Positions 15,821-24,278 of a stretch of 64,000 bases of DNA are shown piece after piece. Each line of letters starts with the position of its first letter. Positions within the stretch are counted from its first letter, which is position 1. The position numbers and the translations under genes are program-made. The stretch comes from Mucilaginibacter flavidus (GTDB taxonomy: Bacteria; Bacteroidota; Bacteroidia; Sphingobacteriales; Sphingobacteriaceae), in contig NZ_JAMXOE010000001.1 of the NCBI RefSeq assembly GCF_024055575.1, positions 682,001 to 746,000 on the forward strand, in the 5' to 3' direction. Under the pieces are notes generated by a model. The model did no database searches, was not told the origin of the DNA, and was given only the letters and a program-made list of their open reading frames with translations.

Positions 15821-16339
15821 ATGAAATACGCATTTGTAATTGGCTCGAGCGCATTTATTGTGCAGGGCAAAACTATAAGCTACGGCGAAGAAGGTAACTG
15901 GAAACACTTTTTAAGAATTAATTCGGTTTCGCAGGGCGGACCGGGACCGAACGACTCGCATCTTGAAATTGACCTGGATATTAAAGATATTGACGGTACA
16001 CGGGTAACAATTCTTGCGAACAAGCCGGTAACCGGTGCTCATTATTCTATAGTTACCGAAAGCGACAGTATTAAAATACTACGGCTGGACGGAACAACCA
16101 TCATACACGTGCACCAACTGGACAATGATTCGGCTATGAGCCTTGAGCATAACATAGTGGCCGAACTGGAAGTGCATGCCCCTGTTGCGGTAATACGCAT
16201 CAGCGGCGAGTTTTACGTAGATAGCCTGCACATCCGCGCCGAAAACGAAAAGCTGATGATAAATGATAACGGCTACGCAACGTCGGCATTAGCCGGCAAA
16301 AACGATTTGAAGTTTACCGCGGAAGGGGTGATTTTGTAA
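15821..16339 (+). CDS. hypothetical beta-rich protein
   Basis: This 172-residue protein has no signal peptide, cysteines or transmembrane helices. The composition and alternating hydrophobic pattern suggest a mostly beta structure, with segments such as HLEIDLDIKDIDGT, IKILRLDGTTIIHVHQL and AELEVHAPVAVIRISGEF. It is preceded by an orphan terminator and stands alone. I do not recognise the family and cannot propose a function. Codon use looks like that of neighbouring genes. Confidence 0.7.
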   Translation: MKYAFVIGSSAFIVQGKTISYGEEGNWKHFLRINSVSQGGPGPNDSHLEIDLDIKDIDGTRVTILANKPVTGAHYSIVTESDSIKILRLDGTTIIHVHQLDNDSAMSLEHNIVAELEVHAPVAVIRISGEFYVDSLHIRAENEKLMINDNGYATSALAGKNDLKFTAEGVIL

Positions 16340-16340
16340 G

Positions 16341-16455
16341 GAAGTTCATAGTTGATGGTTCATGGTTCATAGCCGCTGGAATATTTTTTTGTCTTGACTC
16401 TTGGTTCTTGGCTCTTGACTCTCTTCACCATGAACTATGAACCATCAACTATGAA
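16341..16455. repeat. inverted repeat of TTCATAGTTGATGGTTCATGG type
   Basis: GTTCATAGTTGATGGTTCAT near 16345-16364 is the inverse complement of ATGAACCATCAACTATGAAC near 16436-16455. Between them lies a CTTGACTCTTGGTTCTTGG block. It separates two convergent genes and overlaps the end of the DUF3810 gene. It is a likely structured mobile repeat or bidirectional terminator. Confidence 0.6.
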
Positions 16456-17536
16456 CTCTTTTCTCATACATCGCCATTACCAGTAAAATCATGCGGTTGT
16501 AGGTTTCAAGGCCCTGGGGTTGGTTGTTTACTTTTAAAAACTTGTCGTAAAAAATACTGGTAATTATTTCAGCCCTGCTTTGGTAGGCCCGCCAATAGGC
16601 CCGTTCGTTCACAAAATCCTGGTGAACGGCTTTTGATACCCGGGGCTTTAGTTCTTTATTAGCCAGGCTGTCACGGTAATACAGCGCATGCATAAATTCG
16701 TCAACTGCAAGGTGATAGGCTGAATAGCGCAGCAGTTTATCGTGCGAATTTATTCCTGCTAAAAAGCCCACAAAGTCTGCTTCATCCTCGGGCCCATAGC
16801 CCATCTGGTGCGACATTTCATGACAGGCAACTACCGGGCGGTTAAAAACAGGCATCTGGTAGTTTATTTGCGCCTCGCCGGTAAACGGGTTAAAATATCC
16901 CGAGGTACCGATATAATTTAATACTGGCGTTAATATAGATGGCTTTACGCCGGGATGATAGCTGCGAAATTGAATAGAATCAGCCGATAACTTACTGATT
17001 GCGGCTACTGCATTTTGGTATATTGTTGAGTTTGGTTGCCCAAAATCGGCAGGTGTTAAACGGGCCCGGGTAGCATTGGCGCTGTCAATAAGCATAGTTG
17101 TAACCGCCTTCAGATTTGCCGTAGTGTAACTGGTATCCCTAAGGTTTAACCTTTCACCGGCAGATGGCCGAAAGTAGTTCATCCCCCAAAACAAATAAAA
17201 TATCAAAATGGCAGCCTGTACTTTTATAATAATGCCACCTGCCAAAAAAACAGCAGGCATAAACTGCTTTTTAAAAAGCAGTTTTATAAAACGGTACAAA
17301 GCAAAAAACAAATAGCCTATTACAAAAATGTACAGCACGTCGCCCACACTAAACGGAAAAACATTGAGCACGGGATGCAGCAGGTAACAAACTACGGGGT
17401 AAAGGCTTTCAGAAAAATAGCGTTCCACAGCACGCGGGTAACCTGCAAAAAACATCAGCAAAAAAATAGCTGCAAGCAGTGCGGCTATTGTTATTGCTTT
17501 AAACTTTAGTTGCTTTTTAACGGTATTACTTAACAT
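16445..17536 (-). CDS. DUF3810 family membrane metalloprotease-like protein
   Basis: This protein is about 363 residues from the ATG at 17536; an upstream in-frame start would add 13 residues. Three N-terminal membrane helices lie at about residues 12-32, 50-70 and 85-110. A soluble domain follows with the zinc-protease-like motif ACHEMSHQMG, a downstream acidic residue in EDEADFVG, and the helix DEFMHALYY. DUF3810 is conserved across Bacteroidota and its biochemical role is not established. The HEMSH motif and downstream Glu suggest a gluzincin-type peptidase facing the periplasm (inference). It is downstream of DUF2911 on the same strand but separated by a strong terminator. Confidence 0.88.
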   Translation of the reverse strand: MLSNTVKKQLKFKAITIAALLAAIFLLMFFAGYPRAVERYFSESLYPVVCYLLHPVLNVFPFSVGDVLYIFVIGYLFFALYRFIKLLFKKQFMPAVFLAGGIIIKVQAAILIFYLFWGMNYFRPSAGERLNLRDTSYTTANLKAVTTMLIDSANATRARLTPADFGQPNSTIYQNAVAAISKLSADSIQFRSYHPGVKPSILTPVLNYIGTSGYFNPFTGEAQINYQMPVFNRPVVACHEMSHQMGYGPEDEADFVGFLAGINSHDKLLRYSAYHLAVDEFMHALYYRDSLANKELKPRVSKAVHQDFVNERAYWRAYQSRAEIITSIFYDKFLKVNNQPQGLETYNRMILLVMAMYEKRVHS

Positions 17537-17572
17537 GCGCGGTAAATATAGCAATATGCCGGTTTTAGGGCA

Positions 17573-17602
17573 CAAAAAAGCCCTCCGTAAATACGGAAGG
17601 CT
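17573..17602 (-). terminator. intrinsic terminator of the DUF2911 gene
   Basis: On the minus strand AGCCTTCCGTA and TACGGAGGGCT form an 11-base stem with one G-U pair and a two-base loop, followed by six T. It is 26 bases downstream of the DUF2911 stop at 17628 and separates it from the DUF3810 gene. Confidence 0.85.
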
Positions 17603-17627
17603 CTTAATGGTAATTTATCAGCGTAAA

Positions 17628-18131
17628 TTATTTTATCGAAACCGGGATGCTTATTTTATCCCAATCCATACTAAAACCACTTTTGCTGAATACGTAAGTC
17701 AATGATTCTGTCATTGCATGTGCTTTAGGGGTTACCATTACACGCAGTGCATCCTGTGCCTGGTCGTATTTAAATGCGCCCCATTGCTCGGCTGTTTTGT
17801 TAAAAATAACGGTCCACTGGCCTTTTTCAACAGGGATAACAAAAAATGCGTATTTGCCTTTTGCTAATTTTTTACCTTCAACGGTAATGTCTTTGTCGGT
17901 AGTAAAAGTTGTCGCCGAATCGGCGCCTGCGCGGTAAACTTTACCGTATGGCTCAAGACCTCCCCAAATTTTACGGCCTTTAACAAAAGGGCTACCGTAA
18001 CGGATGGTGATATTTGCACCGGCCACCCTGCCTTTTACGCCTTTGTGCGGGCTTTGCGCCATAGCTGCCGTAGATAGTAAAACGGCACATAGTAAAAATG
18101 ATAGCGCCTTAATTTGAAATACTGCTTTCAT
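17628..18131 (-). CDS. DUF2911 domain protein, exported
   Basis: This 167-residue protein has a signal peptide ending AAMAQ (about residue 26) and a complete DUF2911 domain. Typical segments are ITIRYGSPFVKGRKIWGGLEPYGK, RAGADSATTFTTDKDI and KGKYAFFVIP. DUF2911 proteins are abundant secreted proteins of Bacteroidota with unknown function and a predicted beta-sandwich. The length is typical for a single-domain member. It is probably monocistronic, with a TATCTTTA -7 element at 18162-18169 and its own terminator. Confidence 0.9.
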   Translation of the reverse strand: MKAVFQIKALSFLLCAVLLSTAAMAQSPHKGVKGRVAGANITIRYGSPFVKGRKIWGGLEPYGKVYRAGADSATTFTTDKDITVEGKKLAKGKYAFFVIPVEKGQWTVIFNKTAEQWGAFKYDQAQDALRVMVTPKAHAMTESLTYVFSKSGFSMDWDKISIPVSIK

Positions 18132-18161
18132 AATAAATATTTTATTGGTTATAATTTGTTA

Positions 18162-18169
18162 TAAAGATA
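18162..18169 (-). promoter_or_regulatory. putative -7 element TATCTTTA of DUF2911 gene
   Basis: Read on the minus strand, TATCTTTA lies 30 bases before the ATG at 18131. A TTTG lies upstream at a somewhat long spacing of about 25 bases. The octamer resembles the Bacteroidota TAnnTTTG consensus. Confidence 0.35.
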
Positions 18170-18396
18170 AACTGAAAATTTGGACTTTTAGTGTCAAATT
18201 AGCGTCTAATTATCAATAATGGCCTCATAACAATATGCGTTAACAGCCTTTTACCCCTGTTTAAACTACTATTCGAAAATATTTAAAAATCGGGTGCCGA
18301 ATACAAAACAAAAACAATATTGTAACGTTCTAAATATCAGAATCATATTGCAGTTAGGAATTGACCGAAAGGTTAAACAATTGTTGTGATTTTTGG

Positions 18397-18430
18397 CCTC
18401 ACGCCCACAGGGTGTGAGGTTTTTTGTTTT
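18397..18430 (+). terminator. intrinsic terminator in a gene-free gap
   Basis: CCTCACGCCC and GGGTGTGAGG form a ten-pair stem with loop ACA and one G-U pair, followed by TTTTTTGTTTT. No protein gene precedes it on the plus strand within the gap 18132-18515. It therefore marks either an unannotated small RNA from about 18300-18400, or a leader attenuator if transcription of the 18516 gene starts further upstream. Confidence 0.75.
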
Positions 18431-18477
18431 AAACCCTGCGCCTATTCTTCCCGGCTGTTTTATTTAACCGCATACCT

Positions 18478-18485
18478 TATATTTG
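18478..18485 (+). promoter_or_regulatory. putative -7 element TATATTTG of glycosyltransferase gene
   Basis: TATATTTG is an exact match to the Bacteroidota -7 consensus TAnnTTTG and lies 30 bases before the ATG at 18516. It is downstream of the orphan terminator, so the gene would have its own promoter. No clear -33 TTG is visible at the right spacing. Confidence 0.4.
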
Positions 18486-18515
18486 CCGGGTATTTATAAA
18501 TCGCCGCGCAATTAA

Positions 18516-20189
18516 ATGAGGGATACAAATAAGATATTTTACCTGTTATTATTTGTAGTGGCGCTTGCTGTTAATTTTGCCGGCATAAACGTCAACTTTT
18601 TTACCGACGACCCCGGTCTGTATGCGACCATAGCCAAAACGCTCCTTTATAAAAAGGATTTTTTTGAACTCTACACCTATAACCAGGATTGGCTGGACAA
18701 ACCACATTTTCCGTTTTGGATGGTATTGGCCAGCTTTAAGTTATTTGGCGTAAGCGTTTGGGCCTATCGCTTACCTGCTTTACTTTTTTTTACGCTGAGC
18801 CTTGTTTATACCTGGCTGCTTGCGCGCAGGTATTACGGATGGCAGGTTGCCTTTACCGCAGTTATGATATTGATGACGGCAGTAGAGGTATTACTTTCAA
18901 ATACCGACACCAGGGCCGAGCCCTACCTTATGGCGTTGATACCAGGCGCCATTTATCACATAGCTAAACTGAATGAGCGTTATAGTTGGGGGCAATTATT
19001 GATGGCGGCACTGCTTACCGCCTGCGCTATAATGACCAAAGGCATATTTGTGATAATCGCTATTTATGGTGCCCTGCTTGGCCAGCTTATTTTTCAAAAA
19101 CAATTTAAGCAGATATTTAAGCTGAAGTGGCTGGCCCTGGGAGTGCTTACTATCGTATTTGTGCTGCCCGAGTTGTATGCCCTTTACACCCAGTTTGATC
19201 TGCATCCCGAAAAAACGACATTTGGCAGGCACAACGTATCAGGTATTAAGTGGTTTTTGTGGGATAGTCAATTTGGTCGTTTCATAAACTCCGGACCAAT
19301 AAGTCGTGAAGATACAGGTAGTAAATTCTTTTACTTACATACACTGCTTTGGGCCTTTGCACCTTGGTGCCTGGTATTTTATTACGCTGTGTTTAAAAAC
19401 ATAAAGCAGATATTTCGCGGTGAAAAACTGGCGGAGTATTATACCATTGGCGGTGGGTTGTTATTGTTGGTACTTTTTTCACTGTCCGGCTTCCAACTGC
19501 CGTTCTATACAAATTCGGTATTTCCGTTGTTCGCCATTTTTACAGCGCCGTTTTACGTCAACCAGCTAAGTAAACTTGAGGAAAAGTTCAGGACTATTTC
19601 GCAATGGGTATCTATTATACTGTTACCCATTATTGTAGCAGTGCTCAATTACTTTTTACGGCCGGCCAATTATTTACTTTTTTGGGTGGATGTTGTTTTG
19701 TTTGGGTTGATAATTTTTGCGGCCATTGTAAGAATCAGGGAAGCACATTTCCGCCTTTTTGTTTTTAGCTGTGCCGCTGCTCTATTTGTGGGGTTTTATT
19801 TAAATACTGTGCTGTTTAATCAAATTACACCTTACAAAGGTGAAATCGCCGCCGCACAATACATCAATCAAAAACAGTTTGATAGCGTGCATATCTATTC
19901 TGTAAAGTTCGAGAATAATAATTTCCAGTTCTATTGCAAACGGCCGGTTGACTTTGTGCCGATTGATAAATTTGACCAGTTCACCTCAACCGAAGCTTCA
20001 GTATTTTATGTAAACGGGCGCTCGATGGATACCCTGGTGAAACGCAGGGCAAAATTCACGATATTGAAATCGTTTATAAACTATCCGCAGGAAAACATCA
20101 TGCCCAGGTTTATCAATAAAACCGCCAGGCACGATGTTTTAAACCACGTGTTTTTAATTACCCGGCCGGTTGCCGGGCATCAGCACTAG
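18516..20189 (+). CDS. GT39/ArnT-like integral membrane glycosyltransferase
   Basis: This 557-residue protein has about 11-12 transmembrane helices. The first loop carries the acidic pair FFTDDPGLYATIAK, the catalytic-site pattern of the PMT_2/GT83 and ArnT families, followed by WLDKPHFPFWMV. The family transfers sugars from polyprenyl-phosphate donors to lipid A, proteins or other acceptors on the periplasmic side. The C-terminal ~100 residues form a soluble domain. The specific donor and acceptor are not predictable. Its stop overlaps the stop of the convergent plug-protein gene by four bases (CTAG). Confidence 0.85.
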   Translation: MRDTNKIFYLLLFVVALAVNFAGINVNFFTDDPGLYATIAKTLLYKKDFFELYTYNQDWLDKPHFPFWMVLASFKLFGVSVWAYRLPALLFFTLSLVYTWLLARRYYGWQVAFTAVMILMTAVEVLLSNTDTRAEPYLMALIPGAIYHIAKLNERYSWGQLLMAALLTACAIMTKGIFVIIAIYGALLGQLIFQKQFKQIFKLKWLALGVLTIVFVLPELYALYTQFDLHPEKTTFGRHNVSGIKWFLWDSQFGRFINSGPISREDTGSKFFYLHTLLWAFAPWCLVFYYAVFKNIKQIFRGEKLAEYYTIGGGLLLLVLFSLSGFQLPFYTNSVFPLFAIFTAPFYVNQLSKLEEKFRTISQWVSIILLPIIVAVLNYFLRPANYLLFWVDVVLFGLIIFAAIVRIREAHFRLFVFSCAAALFVGFYLNTVLFNQITPYKGEIAAAQYINQKQFDSVHIYSVKFENNNFQFYCKRPVDFVPIDKFDQFTSTEASVFYVNGRSMDTLVKRRAKFTILKSFINYPQENIMPRFINKTARHDVLNHVFLITRPVAGHQH

Positions 20190-22633
20190 TTAACTTTGTA
20201 TTTAAAAACCTGGCGGCCTAAATTGCCATTCACGTCAATGCCTTCAATAACTACCCGGTAAGTGCCGGTACCATCGGCATTAAAGAAACTAACTGCACCA
20301 TTGCCACCTGAATCGGTAACCACGTTGGGGTTCCAGTAAATTGTAGTGCGGTTATCCGGGCCTTTGCTGGCGTCAGCTACGTTATACTGCGGCGAATAAA
20401 ACTCTTTTGCCTTATAGAACCCTGCAGGTGTAAATGAATAAACACCTGGCGACATCTCTTTACTAATTGTTGCATCCGCCCCAAGCGTTTGCCTGGTTGT
20501 AATAACTATAACCCCGGCACCTCCCCTAACACCGTAAATGGTTGCATTATTTTGTTTTAAAATTTCAACCGTTTCAACCATTCGGGGCGGAATATCGTCA
20601 ATTTGCCGGCCACCTACAATGCCGTCAACAACTATTAACATTGGGTTACCCATAGTTCCGCCGGGAGTAAGTGTTTGGCCTGTTTTTAAATATGGCAAAC
20701 CATTTTCAAAATCAACATCGCGGGCAATGCCGTTTAACGCTGTTACAAGCGAAGGTGCATTTACAAAATTATCTCCATTAATTACCTGGTCGGCATGGCC
20801 TGGCCCACCTAAGTTTGATGAACGATAGGAGGCAGTTTTTTTAGGCCCAACAACGCGGTCATCTTTTAAATAGACCCGCGAGTCGTTGCTGGCGGTCATC
20901 TGCCCTGCTTTTTGGCTATTTTGCAGTGATGCAAGTATATCGGCATTGGAGTTATAATCGGCATCCACTGTGTTGGCCGGGTCGATGGCGGCACCGGCTT
21001 CTGGCGCATCCAGCGTTATAATAGCGGCATTTTTGCCCGATTTGGAATCTGTTCTCAATACAAAGCTCGCCCCCGTTTCAAAAACCATGTCGGCGAATTT
21101 AAAATTTCCCTGAGCATCGGTAGTTGCAGTTTTAAGTCCTCCGCCGGCGTTTGGCACCAGGTTAACCGCTACATTGGGTACAGGCGCCCCCGCCTTGGTT
21201 TTTACTTTACCGGTTATATCAATTAACCGCTCTGGCTTATAAACTGCTGCTGTGGTAGTTGAGTTATCAGCCAAAAGTTGTTTCCAAACAAAACGGCGAT
21301 AGCCCTGGGTAAGCATCAAAGCATCAAGGTTGGCGCGTGTTTCGTTATTTACATTAGCAAAGTAATAGTTAGGCTTTTCAACATATCCTTTTAAGTCCGA
21401 CGTTAGCAAAATATTGGTAAGAATGGTACTTTCAGCATTTTCATCAACCAAAATTTTGCTTTCATCTATAACAGATACCGAGAACGACCCTCTTGCCGGG
21501 CCTTCGGTACTTTTTGCATTAAAGTTTAGCAATACGTTTTCGCGTTTGCCAAATGATGACTTATTGCTGGTGACTGCAACATTAAGCAAGTCGGGGTTTT
21601 GTATAAATGCCAGGCGTTCGCTCAGCGGTTCGCCTTTATCCGAAAACAGGGTTATTTGCATTATACCCGTTTTCATGCCCGCAGTTGGCAAATCAAGCCC
21701 CAAAACCTCGCTATCCAGCTTGGTATTTACCTTTTTTACCGAACCTGACCAGTATATCAACAGGTTCACCTCTTTATTCAAGTTTTCTTTATAATAAGCC
21801 CGGTTGGCCCTTATTTCTATCGATATTTTCGAAGGGTCGTTCGTATTAACAGCCAGTGCAATCCCTTTTGCAGCCGCATCGGGCAAATTAACGGTAGCTT
21901 GCGTTCCATTACTGTAGGTTACTTTGGCTTTGTATTTCTTACCCTCTTCGGGGACAAACTCAAATACACCCATACCCAAATGGCTTGAAGGAATTTTGAC
22001 TACCTCGGTATTGGCATCATCTAAAATTACTCCCTTAACATCAATGCCAAGTCCATCTGCACCTATTGCCTTAAAGGCTACTTTCGTGTGAACATCGGTT
22101 ACCATGTTACCGCCCTCCGGGAAAAACTGCAATGCCGGCTGTCCGGCTTTTTTATTAACCACAGCTACCCTGTCGACGTTGTTTATTGAACTTACGGAAA
22201 TGTTTTTGTCGAAAAAGTAAGCATGATCGCCATTACGCATGTAATTGGTGTAGGCCCTTACGCGGTAGTTGCCTTTTTGCAACGTGTCGGGCAACGAAAA
22301 ATCGCCCCATCCTACCCCATTGGTAAGCTGGATTGATTTTGTTTGCAACAAAGCATCGTTTTTACCAATAAGGTCGACATGCAATATACCGCTTATGGTG
22401 GAAGGTTGGTGCAGCTCGCCCATTGTTACATAAGTTTTAAAATATATTACATCACCCGCTACATAGTAAGGGTAAGGCCTGTCGAAATGTAAATAAGCTT
22501 TTTCAATAATACGGTCGGTAATGGTAGTTTTTATCTTCGAAACCGCGTTTTCTAAAACAGGGCTACTGCCCTGGCAAAAAGCAATTGTTTGTATCGAGAA
22601 TAACAAAGTAATCGTAAAAAATATCTTTCTCAT
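20186..22633 (-). CDS. MG2 / TonB-plug domain protein, paralogue E
   Basis: This 815-residue exported protein (signal peptide to about 21) is the most divergent of five paralogues in this region. Domains in order: a macroglobulin MG2-like domain (about 35-150) starting with EKAYLHFDRPY, further beta-sandwich domains, a segment ALMLTQGYRRFVWKQ, a carboxypeptidase-regulatory-like domain (about 465-540), and a TonB-receptor plug-like domain (about 620-720) with MLIVVDGI and IYGVRGGAGVIVITT. It ends in a macroglobulin-like tail with TTIYWNPNVVTD and FNADGTGTYRVVIEG. No beta-barrel follows the plug. It lacks the plug cysteine pair present in paralogues A-D. It sits downstream of the HlyD gene after a 293-base gap. 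The function is unknown. Confidence 0.85.
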   Translation of the reverse strand: MRKIFFTITLLFSIQTIAFCQGSSPVLENAVSKIKTTITDRIIEKAYLHFDRPYPYYVAGDVIYFKTYVTMGELHQPSTISGILHVDLIGKNDALLQTKSIQLTNGVGWGDFSLPDTLQKGNYRVRAYTNYMRNGDHAYFFDKNISVSSINNVDRVAVVNKKAGQPALQFFPEGGNMVTDVHTKVAFKAIGADGLGIDVKGVILDDANTEVVKIPSSHLGMGVFEFVPEEGKKYKAKVTYSNGTQATVNLPDAAAKGIALAVNTNDPSKISIEIRANRAYYKENLNKEVNLLIYWSGSVKKVNTKLDSEVLGLDLPTAGMKTGIMQITLFSDKGEPLSERLAFIQNPDLLNVAVTSNKSSFGKRENVLLNFNAKSTEGPARGSFSVSVIDESKILVDENAESTILTNILLTSDLKGYVEKPNYYFANVNNETRANLDALMLTQGYRRFVWKQLLADNSTTTAAVYKPERLIDITGKVKTKAGAPVPNVAVNLVPNAGGGLKTATTDAQGNFKFADMVFETGASFVLRTDSKSGKNAAIITLDAPEAGAAIDPANTVDADYNSNADILASLQNSQKAGQMTASNDSRVYLKDDRVVGPKKTASYRSSNLGGPGHADQVINGDNFVNAPSLVTALNGIARDVDFENGLPYLKTGQTLTPGGTMGNPMLIVVDGIVGGRQIDDIPPRMVETVEILKQNNATIYGVRGGAGVIVITTRQTLGADATISKEMSPGVYSFTPAGFYKAKEFYSPQYNVADASKGPDNRTTIYWNPNVVTDSGGNGAVSFFNADGTGTYRVVIEGIDVNGNLGRQVFKYKVN

Positions 22634-22926
22634 GTAAAGTAATTTTGTGTGCGCTAACGGTTCCCGGGTCGTATTTTTTTTACCCTTTAGTAAGGCAGTT
22701 AAAAAACTATCGGTTTATTTCAATACTATTAAAAACGGCTCTTTACTTCCAGTCAAAAAGAAAGCTAAGTATTTATAAAGCAATGCATTAAAAAAGCAAA
22801 AAAACCGGGTATTTAAATTGGGTTTATAAATATACCGATCTTTTTAAAAAAGAAAAATTTTATTCCTTAAAACTTTAGTTTGAAATTCAAAACAGCCCTA
22901 TCAATTTGATTTTTAGACCATTAAAT
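22634..22926. other. gap between plug E and HlyD genes
   Basis: About 293 AT-rich bases contain poly-T and poly-A runs and no convincing reading frame, leader peptide or repeat. A promoter for plug E is expected here but I cannot place one with confidence. Confidence 0.4.
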
Positions 22927-24231
22927 TTACTTATTGCCTAATATTTTAAAGAAACTACGGGTAATGCGCTGTAGAATTGTGGCATCCTGCGTAATTATCT
23001 CCGCATCGGCCACCATGCCCTGCTTCAGATGGATGGGTTTTCTTAAATCAGACGAGTTTTTTATTTTAAAATCAACCTTCGAGATAAAGATGCTGTCCTT
23101 ATAAGGTACATCAGCAATGTATTTTATCCGGCCGCGAATCATGCCATATTCTTCAAAAGGGTAGCTCCTTAGCTTTACCAGCACTTCCTGCCCTTCTTTA
23201 ACCTTGCCCATGTTATTTTGCGAAATAGTCATCTCGCCAAAAAACGCCTCATTACCGGGGTCGATATAAAAAACCTCCTGCCCGGCGGTTAGCACCTGGT
23301 TTTTTTGAATAATACCCGCGTACGACAATTTGCCCGCCTGCGATGCTGTTAATACATATTTATTTTTCCAGTCCTCTGCTGTGCTGATAAGACTGTTAAG
23401 CGCCTGCAAAAACTTCGATTTTTCTTCCAACACCTGGTTATCCAACTCTAAAATTTCCTTTTGCTTGGCGGCGTAATTATTATCGCCATTTATTATAGCC
23501 GATTCAGTTTGCAGCAGTGAAGTTTTTTTTGCCAGGTATTTGCTCTCTTCCTGCCGCAGCTCTGCTTTGGTTTCTACTTTTTGCTGAGCGAGTTTTTTGT
23601 GCATTTCGTATTCGTCATCTGTGAGCGAAAAATCGAGCTGTTCGATGTTTTTTTGGCTATTAAGCTGTTGCTGCTGGACCGATAGGTTACTTAAATCCTT
23701 TTGCAGATAGGCTTTCTTTTTAATCAAAAAACCATTGTCAATTGTCGATTTATAAGCAAGGTACTCCTGCGAAAAAGCCTGGTAGGCAGCTTGCAATTCA
23801 CCAAGCTGGGTGTTCCCGGCCTGGCCAACAACCAGATTATTTAGCGGTTTATTTTGCGCTAACTGCAGTTGCAACAGTTTAACATTGGCCAGCAAAGCCA
23901 GCACTTTATCATGATCTGCAGTGCTTTCAAGATAGGCAAGCGGCTCACCAGCGGTAACCACCTGCTTTTCGTTCACAAGCAATTGTACAAGCTTGCCTGA
24001 TATTTTTGAAACTACCGGCTTTGGCGAATTTGGCGAATCAACCTTTAATTGGGCATTTACTATATCGGGGTACTTTATTAACGCGCCCAGCAGCACTATC
24101 AAAACCAGGATTCCAAAAAACAAGGAGATACCCCAACGCAATAACCAGCCCGGCACTGCGGTAATGATATCCTGCATGTCGTCGGTGTGGCGGGCATCCG
24201 GATTTAGCTTGTCTGTGTATATTGATGGCAT
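22927..24231 (-). CDS. HlyD-family membrane fusion protein of peptide exporter
   Basis: This 434-residue protein has a short cytoplasmic N-terminus and one transmembrane helix (about 32-52). A lipoyl/barrel-sandwich half domain follows (about 70-105, SPKPVVSKISGKLVQLLV), then a long Gln/Lys/Glu-rich coiled coil (about 105-290), the second lipoyl half (SQAGKLSYAG), and a beta-barrel domain. It connects an inner-membrane ABC exporter to an outer-membrane channel. It lies 47 bases downstream of the C39 ABC transporter gene, so the two form one operon. No TolC gene is in this cluster; the TolC at 53873 belongs to an RND operon, so the channel is either shared or encoded elsewhere. Confidence 0.92.
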   Translation of the reverse strand: MPSIYTDKLNPDARHTDDMQDIITAVPGWLLRWGISLFFGILVLIVLLGALIKYPDIVNAQLKVDSPNSPKPVVSKISGKLVQLLVNEKQVVTAGEPLAYLESTADHDKVLALLANVKLLQLQLAQNKPLNNLVVGQAGNTQLGELQAAYQAFSQEYLAYKSTIDNGFLIKKKAYLQKDLSNLSVQQQQLNSQKNIEQLDFSLTDDEYEMHKKLAQQKVETKAELRQEESKYLAKKTSLLQTESAIINGDNNYAAKQKEILELDNQVLEEKSKFLQALNSLISTAEDWKNKYVLTASQAGKLSYAGIIQKNQVLTAGQEVFYIDPGNEAFFGEMTISQNNMGKVKEGQEVLVKLRSYPFEEYGMIRGRIKYIADVPYKDSIFISKVDFKIKNSSDLRKPIHLKQGMVADAEIITQDATILQRITRSFFKILGNK

Positions 24232-24278
24232 GGTGTTAGAGATTAGAGGTTGGAGATTAGAGATTAGTTGAAAGCGGG

